Part shown: one piece after another, positions 16,539-24,348 of the stretch
Numbering within the stretch: the stretch's first letter is position 1
Layout of the letters: each line of letters opens with the position of its first letter
From: Alicyclobacillus_A sp963788285
GTDB taxonomy: Bacteria; Bacillota; Bacilli; Alicyclobacillales; Alicyclobacillaceae
DNA length: 64,000 nucleotides
NCBI GenBank assembly: GCA_963788285.1
Contig: CAWBGB010000012.1
Location: forward strand, 310,001 to 374,000
Direction of reading: 5' to 3'
Notes under the pieces: generated by a model
The model's database searches: none
The model's input: only the letters and a program-made list of their open reading frames with translations
What the model was told of the DNA's origin: nothing
Translations under genes and position numbers: made by a program

Positions 16539-18188
16539 ATGAATGCCCAAGCTGCGCAAGCAGACCATGCTTCAACAACAGACGCATCGACCAACGCTGT
16601 ACGGGCATCTACTGCGGATCGCGCGATTCACGCAGACAGTGCAGCTCAAGCGGACAGAGCAATGACCGCAGACAATGCGTTGCGTGCCGATGCTGCAATG
16701 GTGGCTGAGACGGCGACGAACGCCGAGCATGCGACAAGGTCGGACCACGCTCTGCACGCAGACACAGCGATGTCCGCAGACAAAGCCACGAATGCTGATC
16801 ACGCAACGACGGCGGACGATGCGAGTCATGCCAATACAGCTGCCAACGCTGACCATGCAATCCACGCAGACCACGCAATCAACGCCGACTCCGCGACGAT
16901 AGCAGATGCAGCCATGAAGGCTGTACGTGCGGAAACGGCGGAAAGAGCGAAACATGCTGTCAATGCGGATACAGCAGTCAATGCCGATACAGCCATCAAA
17001 GCGGGTTCAGCAGTCCATGCAAACCGAGCCGACACGGCAGTAAACGCGGAACATACAAAGTTAGCAGATACCGCCTTACATGCGAGTACTTCCGATTTCG
17101 CAACCAATGCGGGGAAGTTGGGCCACCTTTCTGCCAATCAAATTTTACGCTCAGACACTTCCAACGCCTTAAACGGCGACTTTCATGTCGACGGCAATCT
17201 GACGGTCAACGGTGCCACTGTATTCCGAGGGGGTCTTCAAGCGGGTGCACAGACAGTCGCCGACGGTTTGAATTCCCATGCGGTAGGTGACAGCACAGTC
17301 GCCAGCGGAGAGGCTTCACACACAGAGGGCAAGCAAACAGAAGCACACGGACCTGCTTCTCATGCAGAAGGGTTTCAGACAAAGTCCTATGGACCGTATT
17401 CGCATACAGAAGGCGTAAGTACAGCAGCGCACGGATATGCCTCCCATGCGGAAGGAATTCACACCATTGCACATGGAATGGTCTCCGCGGTGGAGGGCCT
17501 CGAAACTTCGTCATCATACGAAGGCTCGCACGTGATGGGTCGCTACGGGGATGCAGATACGGCGTACTCCTGGTTCTTGGCCAATGGAGTCAGCCCAAAC
17601 GTCAAGGGTCTAGCTGCAAAGATCTCGAGTCTTGGGGAAGGGTACGTTGACCGGGGATGGTTTGGCAGAGGCTTGGATTATGCGGAAATGTTTGAAACTG
17701 TAACCGGGCAACCCATCGATGTCGGCTACTTCGTCACTTTGCAAGGTGCGAAAATACGCAAAGCCAACACTAACGACGAGTTCATCCTCGGGATTACCAG
17801 TACTGATTCTTCGTTTCTGGCTGACAGCGGCGAGTTGAGATGGAAAAACAAATACTCGACGGACGAGTGGGGCAGGGTTCAGTATCACGACGTCGTGGTA
17901 CCCGCGGTCACCGATTCGGATGGGCAGGTGGTCATTCCGGAGCGCAAGGAAACGCAACCTATCGTAAATCCGGAATGGGACCACATGAAAGAATACATGT
18001 CCCGGTCGAAACGTCCGGAATGGGTTGCCGTCGGGCTTATCGGCAAAGTTCGAGTTCGAGACGATGGAACTTGCCACGTAGACGGGTATTGCAAACCGAA
18101 CGGGGACGGGGTTGCAACAGCATCAAGTTCAGGTTACCGAGTCATGGAACGAACCGGACCGAATCAGATTCTCGTCCTGTTTCGATAG
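16539..18188 (+). CDS. Repetitive fibre-like surface protein with YadA-type head repeats and a probable G2 autoproteolytic domain
   Basis: About 549 residues in three parts. Residues 8-193 are 31 uninterrupted hexads of the form A-D-x-A-x-x (examples ADHAIN, ADTAMS, ADRAMT), with no signal peptide. About 244-330 hold YadA-head-like repeats such as SHAEGFQT and YASHAEGIHT spaced near 14 residues. The C-terminal part (about 355-549; GLDYAEMFE, VGYFVTLQG, KIRKANTNDEFILGI) resembles the Peptidase_G2/IMC self-cleaving domain of phage tail appendages and Bacillus surface proteins. A trimeric fibre is inferred. The start is unclear: neither ATG 16539 nor GTG 16485 has a good ribosome site. No other phage genes are near. 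Confidence 0.75.
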   Translation: MNAQAAQADHASTTDASTNAVRASTADRAIHADSAAQADRAMTADNALRADAAMVAETATNAEHATRSDHALHADTAMSADKATNADHATTADDASHANTAANADHAIHADHAINADSATIADAAMKAVRAETAERAKHAVNADTAVNADTAIKAGSAVHANRADTAVNAEHTKLADTALHASTSDFATNAGKLGHLSANQILRSDTSNALNGDFHVDGNLTVNGATVFRGGLQAGAQTVADGLNSHAVGDSTVASGEASHTEGKQTEAHGPASHAEGFQTKSYGPYSHTEGVSTAAHGYASHAEGIHTIAHGMVSAVEGLETSSSYEGSHVMGRYGDADTAYSWFLANGVSPNVKGLAAKISSLGEGYVDRGWFGRGLDYAEMFETVTGQPIDVGYFVTLQGAKIRKANTNDEFILGITSTDSSFLADSGELRWKNKYSTDEWGRVQYHDVVVPAVTDSDGQVVIPERKETQPIVNPEWDHMKEYMSRSKRPEWVAVGLIGKVRVRDDGTCHVDGYCKPNGDGVATASSSGYRVMERTGPNQILVLFR

Positions 18189-18280
18189 ATGTGGGTTTGG
18201 ACCTACAGCAATTCCCCCATCGCGCAGGTAGGGCGCAGTGACGTGCTAGCCGTAGGTCTAACGTCCTGCAGAGGTTGACA

Positions 18281-18766
18281 TCACTCCGAAGAAACAGAAG
18301 GAACCTTTGCAGTGTTCGAGACCGTAATGTAGTCCAACACAGAACCGTGCGATCCAGAAGCATCTGGCAACACGGCATAGCGCCCTGGTTTCACGGCCGT
18401 AAAGGTCGTTCCATACCGTTCGGGAATTGAAGAAATCGGGTAACGGACGATGGAAGCGCCGACGGGCCCGTTTTTATCACGAGCCGACACGCGAACCGTC
18501 CACCCCGTTGGAATGGTAATATGTTGAGCCCTGTATTCAAGCGTGGGAGACTCATGGGGTCCACCGACTTTCACACTGTGGTTCCGTACAATCTTGATGT
18601 CAAACGTCTTCACCTTCGGATCTACCGTCGTCGTTTGGATAATGCCGGAGTCGTCGGTGTTTGCCGCGAACCCGGCGGTATGATTTGTGACTCCCGCGTT
18701 CCTGCAGCCACTGACAGGAATCGTTAGACTTAATGCCATCAAGGCCATCCACGTTCGAAATCCCAC
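18281..18766 (-). CDS. Putative lipoprotein with a cupredoxin-like domain
   Basis: A 161-residue exported protein: N-terminal hydrophobic segment ending in lipobox PVSGC (Cys21), so probably lipid-anchored outside the membrane. The C-terminal half (HITIPTGWTVRVSARDKNG, then KPGRYAVLPDA and LDYITVS) reads like the strand pattern of sulfocyanin-type cupredoxins. The copper-binding Cys and Met are not present, so copper transport is not supported. GTG 18766 lies eight bases after AAAGGAGG. Function unknown. Confidence 0.65.
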   Translation of the reverse strand: MGFRTWMALMALSLTIPVSGCRNAGVTNHTAGFAANTDDSGIIQTTTVDPKVKTFDIKIVRNHSVKVGGPHESPTLEYRAQHITIPTGWTVRVSARDKNGPVGASIVRYPISSIPERYGTTFTAVKPGRYAVLPDASGSHGSVLDYITVSNTAKVPSVSSE

Positions 18767-18833
18767 TTGCGGTGCCTCCTTTACTAGATACCCCTAAATT
18801 CCCCCATTTCGTATTATCCTATCCTCGTCGCGT

Positions 18834-19271
18834 TCAACCACCCGGACTACGCTGGCGGTAATGTAAGTACAAGAGTGGCTTTAAGTCCTTCGCGGGAGAC
18901 AAGAATTCCCATGTCGAAGCGATTGTGACGGATGCAGAAGAGTGGAGGGCGTATTTGACCACATCTATGACTCGCATTGTGGGACTTGCATTTTTTTTGA
19001 CACAGAAAAGTAAAATACCGTAGCGATGGGAGGGGTCTACATGAAGATGTTCGTCGTCCTTCATCCAGCAAGACAGCCCGAATATCAAATTCTCTCCTGG
19101 AACCATCGACACCCGAGCCACGTACTCGCCATGCAGCATCGTAAACCTGTCGCCAAGCGGCCGAAGTTTCGGGCTTTCCTCGTCCGGGTTCCCTTCTGGA
19201 AGCACATCAGCTGGCCCTTCGCCCCGGATGCAATTGTCGCGGGTACACTCTCTGTGCAACAGTCGCTTCAC
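18834..19271 (-). CDS. Hypothetical protein, uncertain
   Basis: A possible 145-residue protein starting at GTG 19271, nine bases after GGAG. Composition is balanced (for example GDRFTMLHGEYVARV), but I recognise no family. The opposite strand has a competing 84-codon reading at 19041-19295 with a very good GGGAGGGG site, but it has only three acidic residues. At most one of the two is likely real, and both may be chance. Confidence 0.3.
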   Translation of the reverse strand: MKRLLHRECTRDNCIRGEGPADVLPEGNPDEESPKLRPLGDRFTMLHGEYVARVSMVPGENLIFGLSCWMKDDEHLHVDPSHRYGILLFCVKKNASPTMRVIDVVKYALHSSASVTIASTWEFLSPAKDLKPLLYLHYRQRSPGG

Positions 19272-19296
19272 GACAACCTACTCCATCCAAAATAAA

Positions 19297-19336
19297 CCAT
19301 GCCCCCAACGGTCCAATACCACCGTCGGGGGCATGG
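19297..19336 (-). terminator. Rho-independent terminator after the zinc-ribbon gene
   Basis: Stem of CCATGCCCCC with GGGGGCATGG, extended by ACGGT pairing after a mismatch. The leftward transcript continues TTTATTTTGG, so it terminates the gene at 19406-19564. Confidence 0.65.
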
Positions 19337-19405
19337 CTTACATATGGGATACAAACTCGTGCGCTGACATCGATGGCACATCGCACCGATGACAGCGCTT
19401 TGGGC

Positions 19406-19564
19406 TCACCCCAAATACAACCGCTCACAGTTCTCGCAGACGACGTACATATGCTTGTTACGGGTCACTTCCAGAAACTCTTCGTCAGACACGTAATCTG
19501 ACCCCAAGTCAACCTCCCAAGAATCTCCACAGTACCGACACCGTGCCTCGTACCGAACCTCCAT
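19406..19564 (-). CDS. Small zinc-ribbon-like protein (52 residues)
   Basis: Too short for usual ORF cut-offs. It reads MEVRYEARCRYCGDSWEVDL at the start and VVCENCERLYLG at the end, giving two CxxC knuckles (Cys9/Cys12 and Cys43/Cys46) spaced as in a zinc ribbon, with an acidic middle. GCGAGGTG precedes the ATG at 19564 by six bases, and a terminator follows 70 bases after the stop. Role unknown; a nucleic-acid or protein-binding adaptor is a guess. Confidence 0.7.
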   Translation of the reverse strand: MEVRYEARCRYCGDSWEVDLGSDYVSDEEFLEVTRNKHMYVVCENCERLYLG

Positions 19565-19748
19565 AGGAAACACCTCGCGTCAACTCATGGTGTTCATAGT
19601 CTATCCGCATGTCACATGACGCATGTAAATCCACGTCTATGACGGGAGACATTGTGCTGAATTGCTCTATTGGAATGTGGTAACTCGTTCGAAGTGAAAA
19701 AATTCGTGGGGACCGGCGCGCATCCTCACGAACCGCTTGTGAAGTTCA

Positions 19749-19853
19749 CTACTCTGCTGCAGGTCGAGCCTGCACCACAGTGATAACGACGAAGAAAAGG
19801 ACAAACATTGCAAGAAATCCGACAATCCATGGCGACACCCCTGCCACACTCAT
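19749..19853 (-). CDS. Possible small single-span membrane protein
   Basis: A 34-residue reading MSVAGVSPWIVGFLAMFVLF continuing to a hydrophobic end and ARPAAE. It would be one transmembrane helix with a short charged tail. GGGGG lies just ahead of the ATG (close spacing) and nine bases before an alternative GTG at the third codon. Small sporulation-linked membrane peptides of this kind are common in Bacilli, but I recognise no family. Confidence 0.35.
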   Translation of the reverse strand: MSVAGVSPWIVGFLAMFVLFFVVITVVQARPAAE

Positions 19854-20201
19854 CAACCCCCATGTGTCACAAGGTACACTGTAAAATATGCCGAGACAGT
19901 GAAGGCCTGGAGGGCACCTACCTATGCTTGCTTGTGCGATTTCATTGCAGCCGACGCTCCCCGTGAGTCTCCAACTGCAGTTCGCAGGTCGATTACAGCT
20001 TCCCGTTCCCAGTCTGCAATGCGTACACGCCATTTAGGATAAGCCAACGCTCAAGTAAAGAGAGTCGACGCCATTCTCCGACTTTGACTCGCATGCCCGT
20101 CACCCCTTACTACACTCTTATCCAGAATGACTGGAAAATATGCGAGCTAACGTACAAATAGACCGAAGGGTACAGCACGGACATCACCGAACCACGAAAA
20201 A
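19854..20201. other. Intergenic stretch with tiny frameshifted reading
   Basis: No gene of normal size is seen. On the minus strand, a reading starting at ATG 20094 (AAGGGGTGA in front; MRVKVGEWRRLSLLERWL) runs out of frame near 20047. A second frame then continues AYPKWRVRIADWEREAVIDL and stops at 19922. Together they could be one gene of under 60 residues broken by a single base. Confidence 0.3.
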
Positions 20202-20228
20202 ACGTTATCCGCAGTGTACGGATAACGT
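20202..20228 (-). terminator. Rho-independent terminator after the MBL hydrolase gene
   Basis: Ten-base perfect stem ACGTTATCCG/CGGATAACGT with a seven-base loop. The leftward transcript runs into TTTTTTCG. It lies 16 bases after the stop codon. Confidence 0.88.
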
Positions 20229-20243
20229 CTTTCTTACGCTCTC

Positions 20244-20873
20244 TCATGTCAAGAATGGGTTGGTCCTGCGTTCGGTTCCAATGGTACTCGGGCCGCCATG
20301 TCCGGGATAGATGCACAGATCATCCGGCAACGTTTGGAGCCGCTGCAGAGAGGCCTGCATGTCTGCAGGACTGGACAACGGAAAGTCTGTTCTACCAATG
20401 GACCCGGCAAACAGCGTATCGCCGGTAAACGCGACATGGTCTCCGACAATGCAAACACTTCCGGGCGAGTGACCCGGTGTATGTATGATGTTCCAGCGTG
20501 TGTCGCCGAGCGTCACCACAGTCCCCTCTTCCCAGAAGATATCCGGGTGTGCGACGGGTGGCACGGTTTGCCGCAGCCACTGAGCCGTCACTTCTTGAGC
20601 ACTGTCCCACACGGGAATGTCCGCTTGATGTAGATATACGGGAACTTTGTACTGTTCTCTCGCGACATCTACCCCTAGCATGTGGTCAAAGTGACCGTGC
20701 GTGCACCAAATGGCCTGCACTTGAAATCGCCGATGCGCAACGTACTCAAACACGGGTGTCAACCCTCTGTCCCCTGGATCAATAATTACGGCGCGCGCGC
20801 CAGCATCTTGAGACTCGGCAAGCACGTAACAGTTCGAACCGATGGGACTGATGACAAACGATTCAATGTGCAT
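20244..20873 (-). CDS. MBL-fold metallo-hydrolase (glyoxalase II-like)
   Basis: A 209-residue zinc hydrolase of the metallo-beta-lactamase fold. It shows THGHFDH (His59, His61, Asp63, His64), then HTPGHSPGS, TGDTLFAGSIGRTD and YPGHGG, the full set of metal ligands. The subgroup includes the YqgX-type hydroxyacylglutathione hydrolase-like proteins; in a bacillithiol organism the substrate is unlikely to be a glutathione thioester. GAGGAGGGG precedes the ATG. It is the final gene of the recJ-apt-relA-dtd run, 94 bases after dtd. Confidence 0.88.
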   Translation of the reverse strand: MHIESFVISPIGSNCYVLAESQDAGARAVIIDPGDRGLTPVFEYVAHRRFQVQAIWCTHGHFDHMLGVDVAREQYKVPVYLHQADIPVWDSAQEVTAQWLRQTVPPVAHPDIFWEEGTVVTLGDTRWNIIHTPGHSPGSVCIVGDHVAFTGDTLFAGSIGRTDFPLSSPADMQASLQRLQTLPDDLCIYPGHGGPSTIGTERRTNPFLT

Positions 20874-20967
20874 GTGAACCCCTCCTCGCAGGCATCTTCC
20901 GGGTTATGCAAGACGCGTCCAATAAGGTACGTCAGTTTATCACACCCGGAGCGGAACGACACGCGGC

Positions 20968-21417
20968 CTAGAACGTCTTTTCGCTGTCCATCAGGATTGT
21001 CACAGGTCCATCGTTGACGAGAGAGACGTCCATCATGGCACCAAACCGGCCAGTCGCTACGCGGAGTCCGTACTTCCGTAATTCATCGTTGAACACTTCA
21101 TACAAGACAGACGCTTGCTCCGGCCGTGCCGCCTCCATGTAATTCGGGCGGCGACCCCTACGGACGTCGCCGTAAAGCGTGAACTGCGAAATCGAGAGCA
21201 CCTCACCGCCCACGGTCAGGATGTCTTTGTTCATCTTTCCGTCTTCGTCCTCAAACACACGTAAATGCACAATCTTTTCAGCCAGGTACTGTGCATCTTT
21301 TTCTGTATCTCCATGCCGCACTCCGACCAACAGAACATAGCCGCTATCAATGGCCCCAACCACCTCACCAGCCACGGTAACGGAGGCGCTGCGGCATCGC
21401 TGCAAGACAACTCTCAT
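20968..21417 (-). CDS. dtd: D-aminoacyl-tRNA deacylase
   Basis: Hydrolyses D-amino acids wrongly attached to tRNA. The 149-residue protein starts MRVVLQRCRSASVTV and has both active-site signatures: SQFTLYGD (about 77-84) and NDGPVTI near the C-terminus, where the cross-subunit GP motif sits. Length is exactly that of the family. It lies 67 bases after relA, the same neighbour as in B. subtilis. Confidence 0.96.
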   Translation of the reverse strand: MRVVLQRCRSASVTVAGEVVGAIDSGYVLLVGVRHGDTEKDAQYLAEKIVHLRVFEDEDGKMNKDILTVGGEVLSISQFTLYGDVRRGRRPNYMEAARPEQASVLYEVFNDELRKYGLRVATGRFGAMMDVSLVNDGPVTILMDSEKTF

Positions 21418-21484
21418 GGAATCCTCCTTACTGCCGTCTGTCCAGATGACCTCTCATACATCGAACGACTCAATGGAACTTTTG

Positions 21485-23641
21485 CTATTGCACCAAGCGT
21501 CGCACCGCATGTACGTCCTTGATGCGCTTCAGGCGTTCTACGACGGATCGCAAGTGATCCAAATTGCGAATCCGCACCGTGAGAGAGACGTGAGCAATCT
21601 TCTTCGCGTCCACGCGACCGCTGACCGCCGTGATGTCTGTCTTAGTCTCGGCCACTGCGTTCATGACTTCATTGATCAATCCATGCCTGTCCAACGCCAG
21701 GATGTCGAGGTCTACCAAGTACGACAAGTCCGCGCTACCAGCCCACTCGACCTCAATCACTCGATTCTCTTCCCTCGTCAGTGCTGCAACGTTCGGACAA
21801 TCCGTACGATGGACGGAGACACCGCGGCCCCGCGTGATAAAGCCAATGATCTCGTCACCGGGGACAGGATTGCAACAGCGCGCAAAGCGGATCAGTAAGT
21901 TATCCACGCCACGAACGCGGACGCCGTTGTACGACGTTTTCCCTCTGTCTCGCAACTCCATCGAAACCTTGTCGAGTGGTTGGCCCGCATGATCTCGCCT
22001 AAACTTGTCCAACAGTCGCGTAACGACCTGTACAGCGCTCAGTCCCCCGTACCCAACGGCTGCGTACATGTCCTCTTCCTTCGAAAAATTGAATTTCTGA
22101 AGGACGTCCTGCATGGCAGCCGGTGTCATGAGCAAGTGTGGCTCCAGCTTCTGCTTGACAATTTCCTTTTCAATCAGTTCGCGACCGCGCCCGACATTCT
22201 CCTCACGTTTCTCACGCTTAAACCACTGCCGAATCTTGCTTTTCGCCTGTGACGACTGGACAATTTTTAACCAATCCCGACTCGGACCGTAGCTGTGCTT
22301 GGAAGTCAGGACTTCGACAATGTCTCCGGTCCGTAGCCGATAGTCCAAGGGGACGATTTTTCCGTTCACCTTCGCACCGATGCAGCGGTTGCCAATATCC
22401 GTGTGGATGCGGTAGGCAAAATCTATCGGAACAGAACCCGCGGGCAGTTCAATGACGTCGCCTTTGGGCGTGAACACGAAGACTTCATCCGAAAACAGAT
22501 CCAGTTTCAGCGTCTCCATGAATTCCTGCGCGTCACGAAAATCTTGCTGCCACTCGAGCACTTCACGGAACCAGGCCAACTTCTGTGAAAACTTCCCGTC
22601 GGCCTTCTGTCCGCCTTCTTTGTACACCCAGTGAGCAGCAATTCCGTACTCTGCAGTCTGGTGCATTTCCCATGTGCGAATCTGGATCTCCAGCGGCTCG
22701 CCCCGCGGGCCAATGACGGTGGTGTGCAAACTCTGATACATGTTTGCCTTCGGCATCGCGATATAGTCTTTAAAGCGTCCGGGCATCGGCTTCCACAACG
22801 TGTGGACGACGCCGAGTACCCCATAACAGTCCTTGACACTGTCGACAATCACGCGGACGGCGAAGAGATCATAAATTTCATTGAATTCTTTATTCTGCGT
22901 CATCATCTTTCGGTAAATGCTGTAGATATGCTTGGCACGGCCTGACACCTCGGCGGAAATGTCCAGCGCGCTCAATTTCTCGCTGAGTAATTTCATAATG
23001 TCATTGACGTACGACTCACGTTCTTTGCGCTTTTGCGCCATCAGATGGACGATGCGATAGTATTGCTGTGGATTGAGATAACGAAGCGCGGTATCTTCGA
23101 GCTCCCACTTGACGGTGTAAATCCCCAGGCGGTGAGCCAAAGGTGCAAAAATCTCGAGCGTTTCGCGCGCGGTTCGCGCCTGTTTCTCAGGCGGTTGGAA
23201 CTTCAATGTGCGCATGTTGTGCAACCTATCCGCCAGTTTGATCAACAACACGCGGATGTCCTTGGCCATCGCCATGAACATCTTTCGGAGGTTTTCCGCC
23301 TGCTGCTCTTCCGTAGAGTCAAACTTGATACGTTTCAACTTCGTGACGCCATCCACCAGCGCGGCAACTTCCGCCCCGAATTGGCGCACGATTTCTTCGT
23401 CCGTCACTTTCGTGTCCTCTACCACATCGTGTAGAAGCGCTGCCGCCAGCGTAACGGCATCTAATTGCAACTCTGCGAGAATGGTGGCCACTGCAACCGG
23501 GTGGGTAATGTACGGTTCTCCAGAGCGGCGCAGTTGCCCACGGTGCGCCTCTTCTGCATATTTGTACGCACGGCGAATCAGCTCCACGTCGTCCGTCTTG
23601 CCGTACGTCAACACCAGTTCACACAACCGATCAATACCCAA
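21485..23641 (-). CDS. relA: Bifunctional (p)ppGpp synthetase/hydrolase
   Basis: Makes and degrades the stringent-response alarmone (p)ppGpp. The 718-residue protein has an HD hydrolase domain with intact HDxxED (His71, Asp72, Glu75, Asp76), so hydrolysis should be retained. The synthetase domain (HNMRTLKFQPPEKQ, then FKDYIAMPKANMYQSLHT), a TGS domain (VFVFTPKGDVIELP, about 385-445) and a C-terminal ACT domain follow. The start is TTG 23641, seven bases after GGGGAGG; an earlier TTG at 23674 has only a weak, crowded site. It sits between apt and dtd. Confidence 0.96.
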   Translation of the reverse strand: MGIDRLCELVLTYGKTDDVELIRRAYKYAEEAHRGQLRRSGEPYITHPVAVATILAELQLDAVTLAAALLHDVVEDTKVTDEEIVRQFGAEVAALVDGVTKLKRIKFDSTEEQQAENLRKMFMAMAKDIRVLLIKLADRLHNMRTLKFQPPEKQARTARETLEIFAPLAHRLGIYTVKWELEDTALRYLNPQQYYRIVHLMAQKRKERESYVNDIMKLLSEKLSALDISAEVSGRAKHIYSIYRKMMTQNKEFNEIYDLFAVRVIVDSVKDCYGVLGVVHTLWKPMPGRFKDYIAMPKANMYQSLHTTVIGPRGEPLEIQIRTWEMHQTAEYGIAAHWVYKEGGQKADGKFSQKLAWFREVLEWQQDFRDAQEFMETLKLDLFSDEVFVFTPKGDVIELPAGSVPIDFAYRIHTDIGNRCIGAKVNGKIVPLDYRLRTGDIVEVLTSKHSYGPSRDWLKIVQSSQAKSKIRQWFKREKREENVGRGRELIEKEIVKQKLEPHLLMTPAAMQDVLQKFNFSKEEDMYAAVGYGGLSAVQVVTRLLDKFRRDHAGQPLDKVSMELRDRGKTSYNGVRVRGVDNLLIRFARCCNPVPGDEIIGFITRGRGVSVHRTDCPNVAALTREENRVIEVEWAGSADLSYLVDLDILALDRHGLINEVMNAVAETKTDITAVSGRVDAKKIAHVSLTVRIRNLDHLRSVVERLKRIKDVHAVRRLVQ

Positions 23642-23707
23642 CGCGTCACCTCCCCTCGTCGGAGCTCTCCTCAAACCTTCTAATGAGCCCGCTTATGCTC
23701 AATCATG

Positions 23708-24223
23708 TTATTCATATTGGACCAGGGTTTCAATGGCAATACCCTGCAGTCGTTTTCGGCCTTCGAGGGCTTTCAATTCAATGAAAAACGCTGCGCCCAC
23801 CACGATGCCACCCAGCTTGCGAACGAGCTCTACGGTGGCGGAAATGGTACCACCCGTCGCCAACAAGTCATCCGCTACAACCACCCGCTGTCCAGGCAGT
23901 AGGGCGTCTTTGTGGATTTCCAGCGTGTCTTTCCCGTATTCCAAATCATATTCCACGGCGACCGTCGCGGCCGGGAGTTTACCCTTCTTTCGGACTGGCA
24001 CAAACCCAAGACCCAAGTGGTGCGCCAGTGGTGCGCCTACCACGTAACCTCGGGCTTCTGGCCCAACAACAACATCGGCGCCCTGCGCCTTGGCGAAACG
24101 CGCCAACTGCTCGATGGCGGCGCGGTACATCGGCCCATCCCCAAGCAATGGCGTAATGTCCCGGAACAGAATTCCGGGCTGCGGAAAGTCGGGGATGTCC
24201 CGAATTTTGCTCTTCCAGTCCAT
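23708..24223 (-). CDS. apt: Adenine phosphoribosyltransferase
   Basis: Salvages adenine to AMP with PRPP. The 171-residue protein has DIPDFPQPGILFRDITPLL at the start, PEARGYVVGAPLAH, and the PRPP-binding VVVADDLLATGGT (about 120-132). ATG 24223 follows GAAGGAG; a longer in-frame reading to 24283 runs into the repeat element and is not supported. It lies between recJ and relA as in Bacillus. Confidence 0.96.
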   Translation of the reverse strand: MDWKSKIRDIPDFPQPGILFRDITPLLGDGPMYRAAIEQLARFAKAQGADVVVGPEARGYVVGAPLAHHLGLGFVPVRKKGKLPAATVAVEYDLEYGKDTLEIHKDALLPGQRVVVADDLLATGGTISATVELVRKLGGIVVGAAFFIELKALEGRKRLQGIAIETLVQYE

Positions 24224-24248
24224 AAACTCGCTCCTTCTCATACTGTAG

Positions 24249-24314
24249 GCGATTTGCAAAAACTCACCAGTTGGGTTCAGCACTTCTGCATGATGCTTGT
24301 GTTTTGCAAATCGC
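24249..24314. repeat. Palindromic repeat element, copy 2 (GCGATTTGCAAAA ends)
   Basis: A 66-base unit with GCGATTTGCAAAA at both ends in inverted orientation, and GGTTCAGCAC in the left arm at the same offset as in copy 1 (2423-2521). It fills the gap between recJ and apt. Confidence 0.7.
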
Positions 24315-24348
24315 TAAACTGTACATCCATAATCGGCAAGTGCCTCTG

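Noticed and set aside
18189..18280. Inverted repeat GGACCTAC/GTAGGTCT between the fibre gene and the lipoprotein gene
   Set aside because: The loop is about 40 bases with no T tract, so it is not a convincing terminator.
18795..19020. Protein-like stretches on the plus strand (SYYPILVAFNHPDYAGG, then SHVEAIVTDAEEWRAYL in another frame)
   Set aside because: There is no start codon in frame, the two parts need a frameshift, and I know no family. It may be a gene fossil, but chance cannot be excluded.
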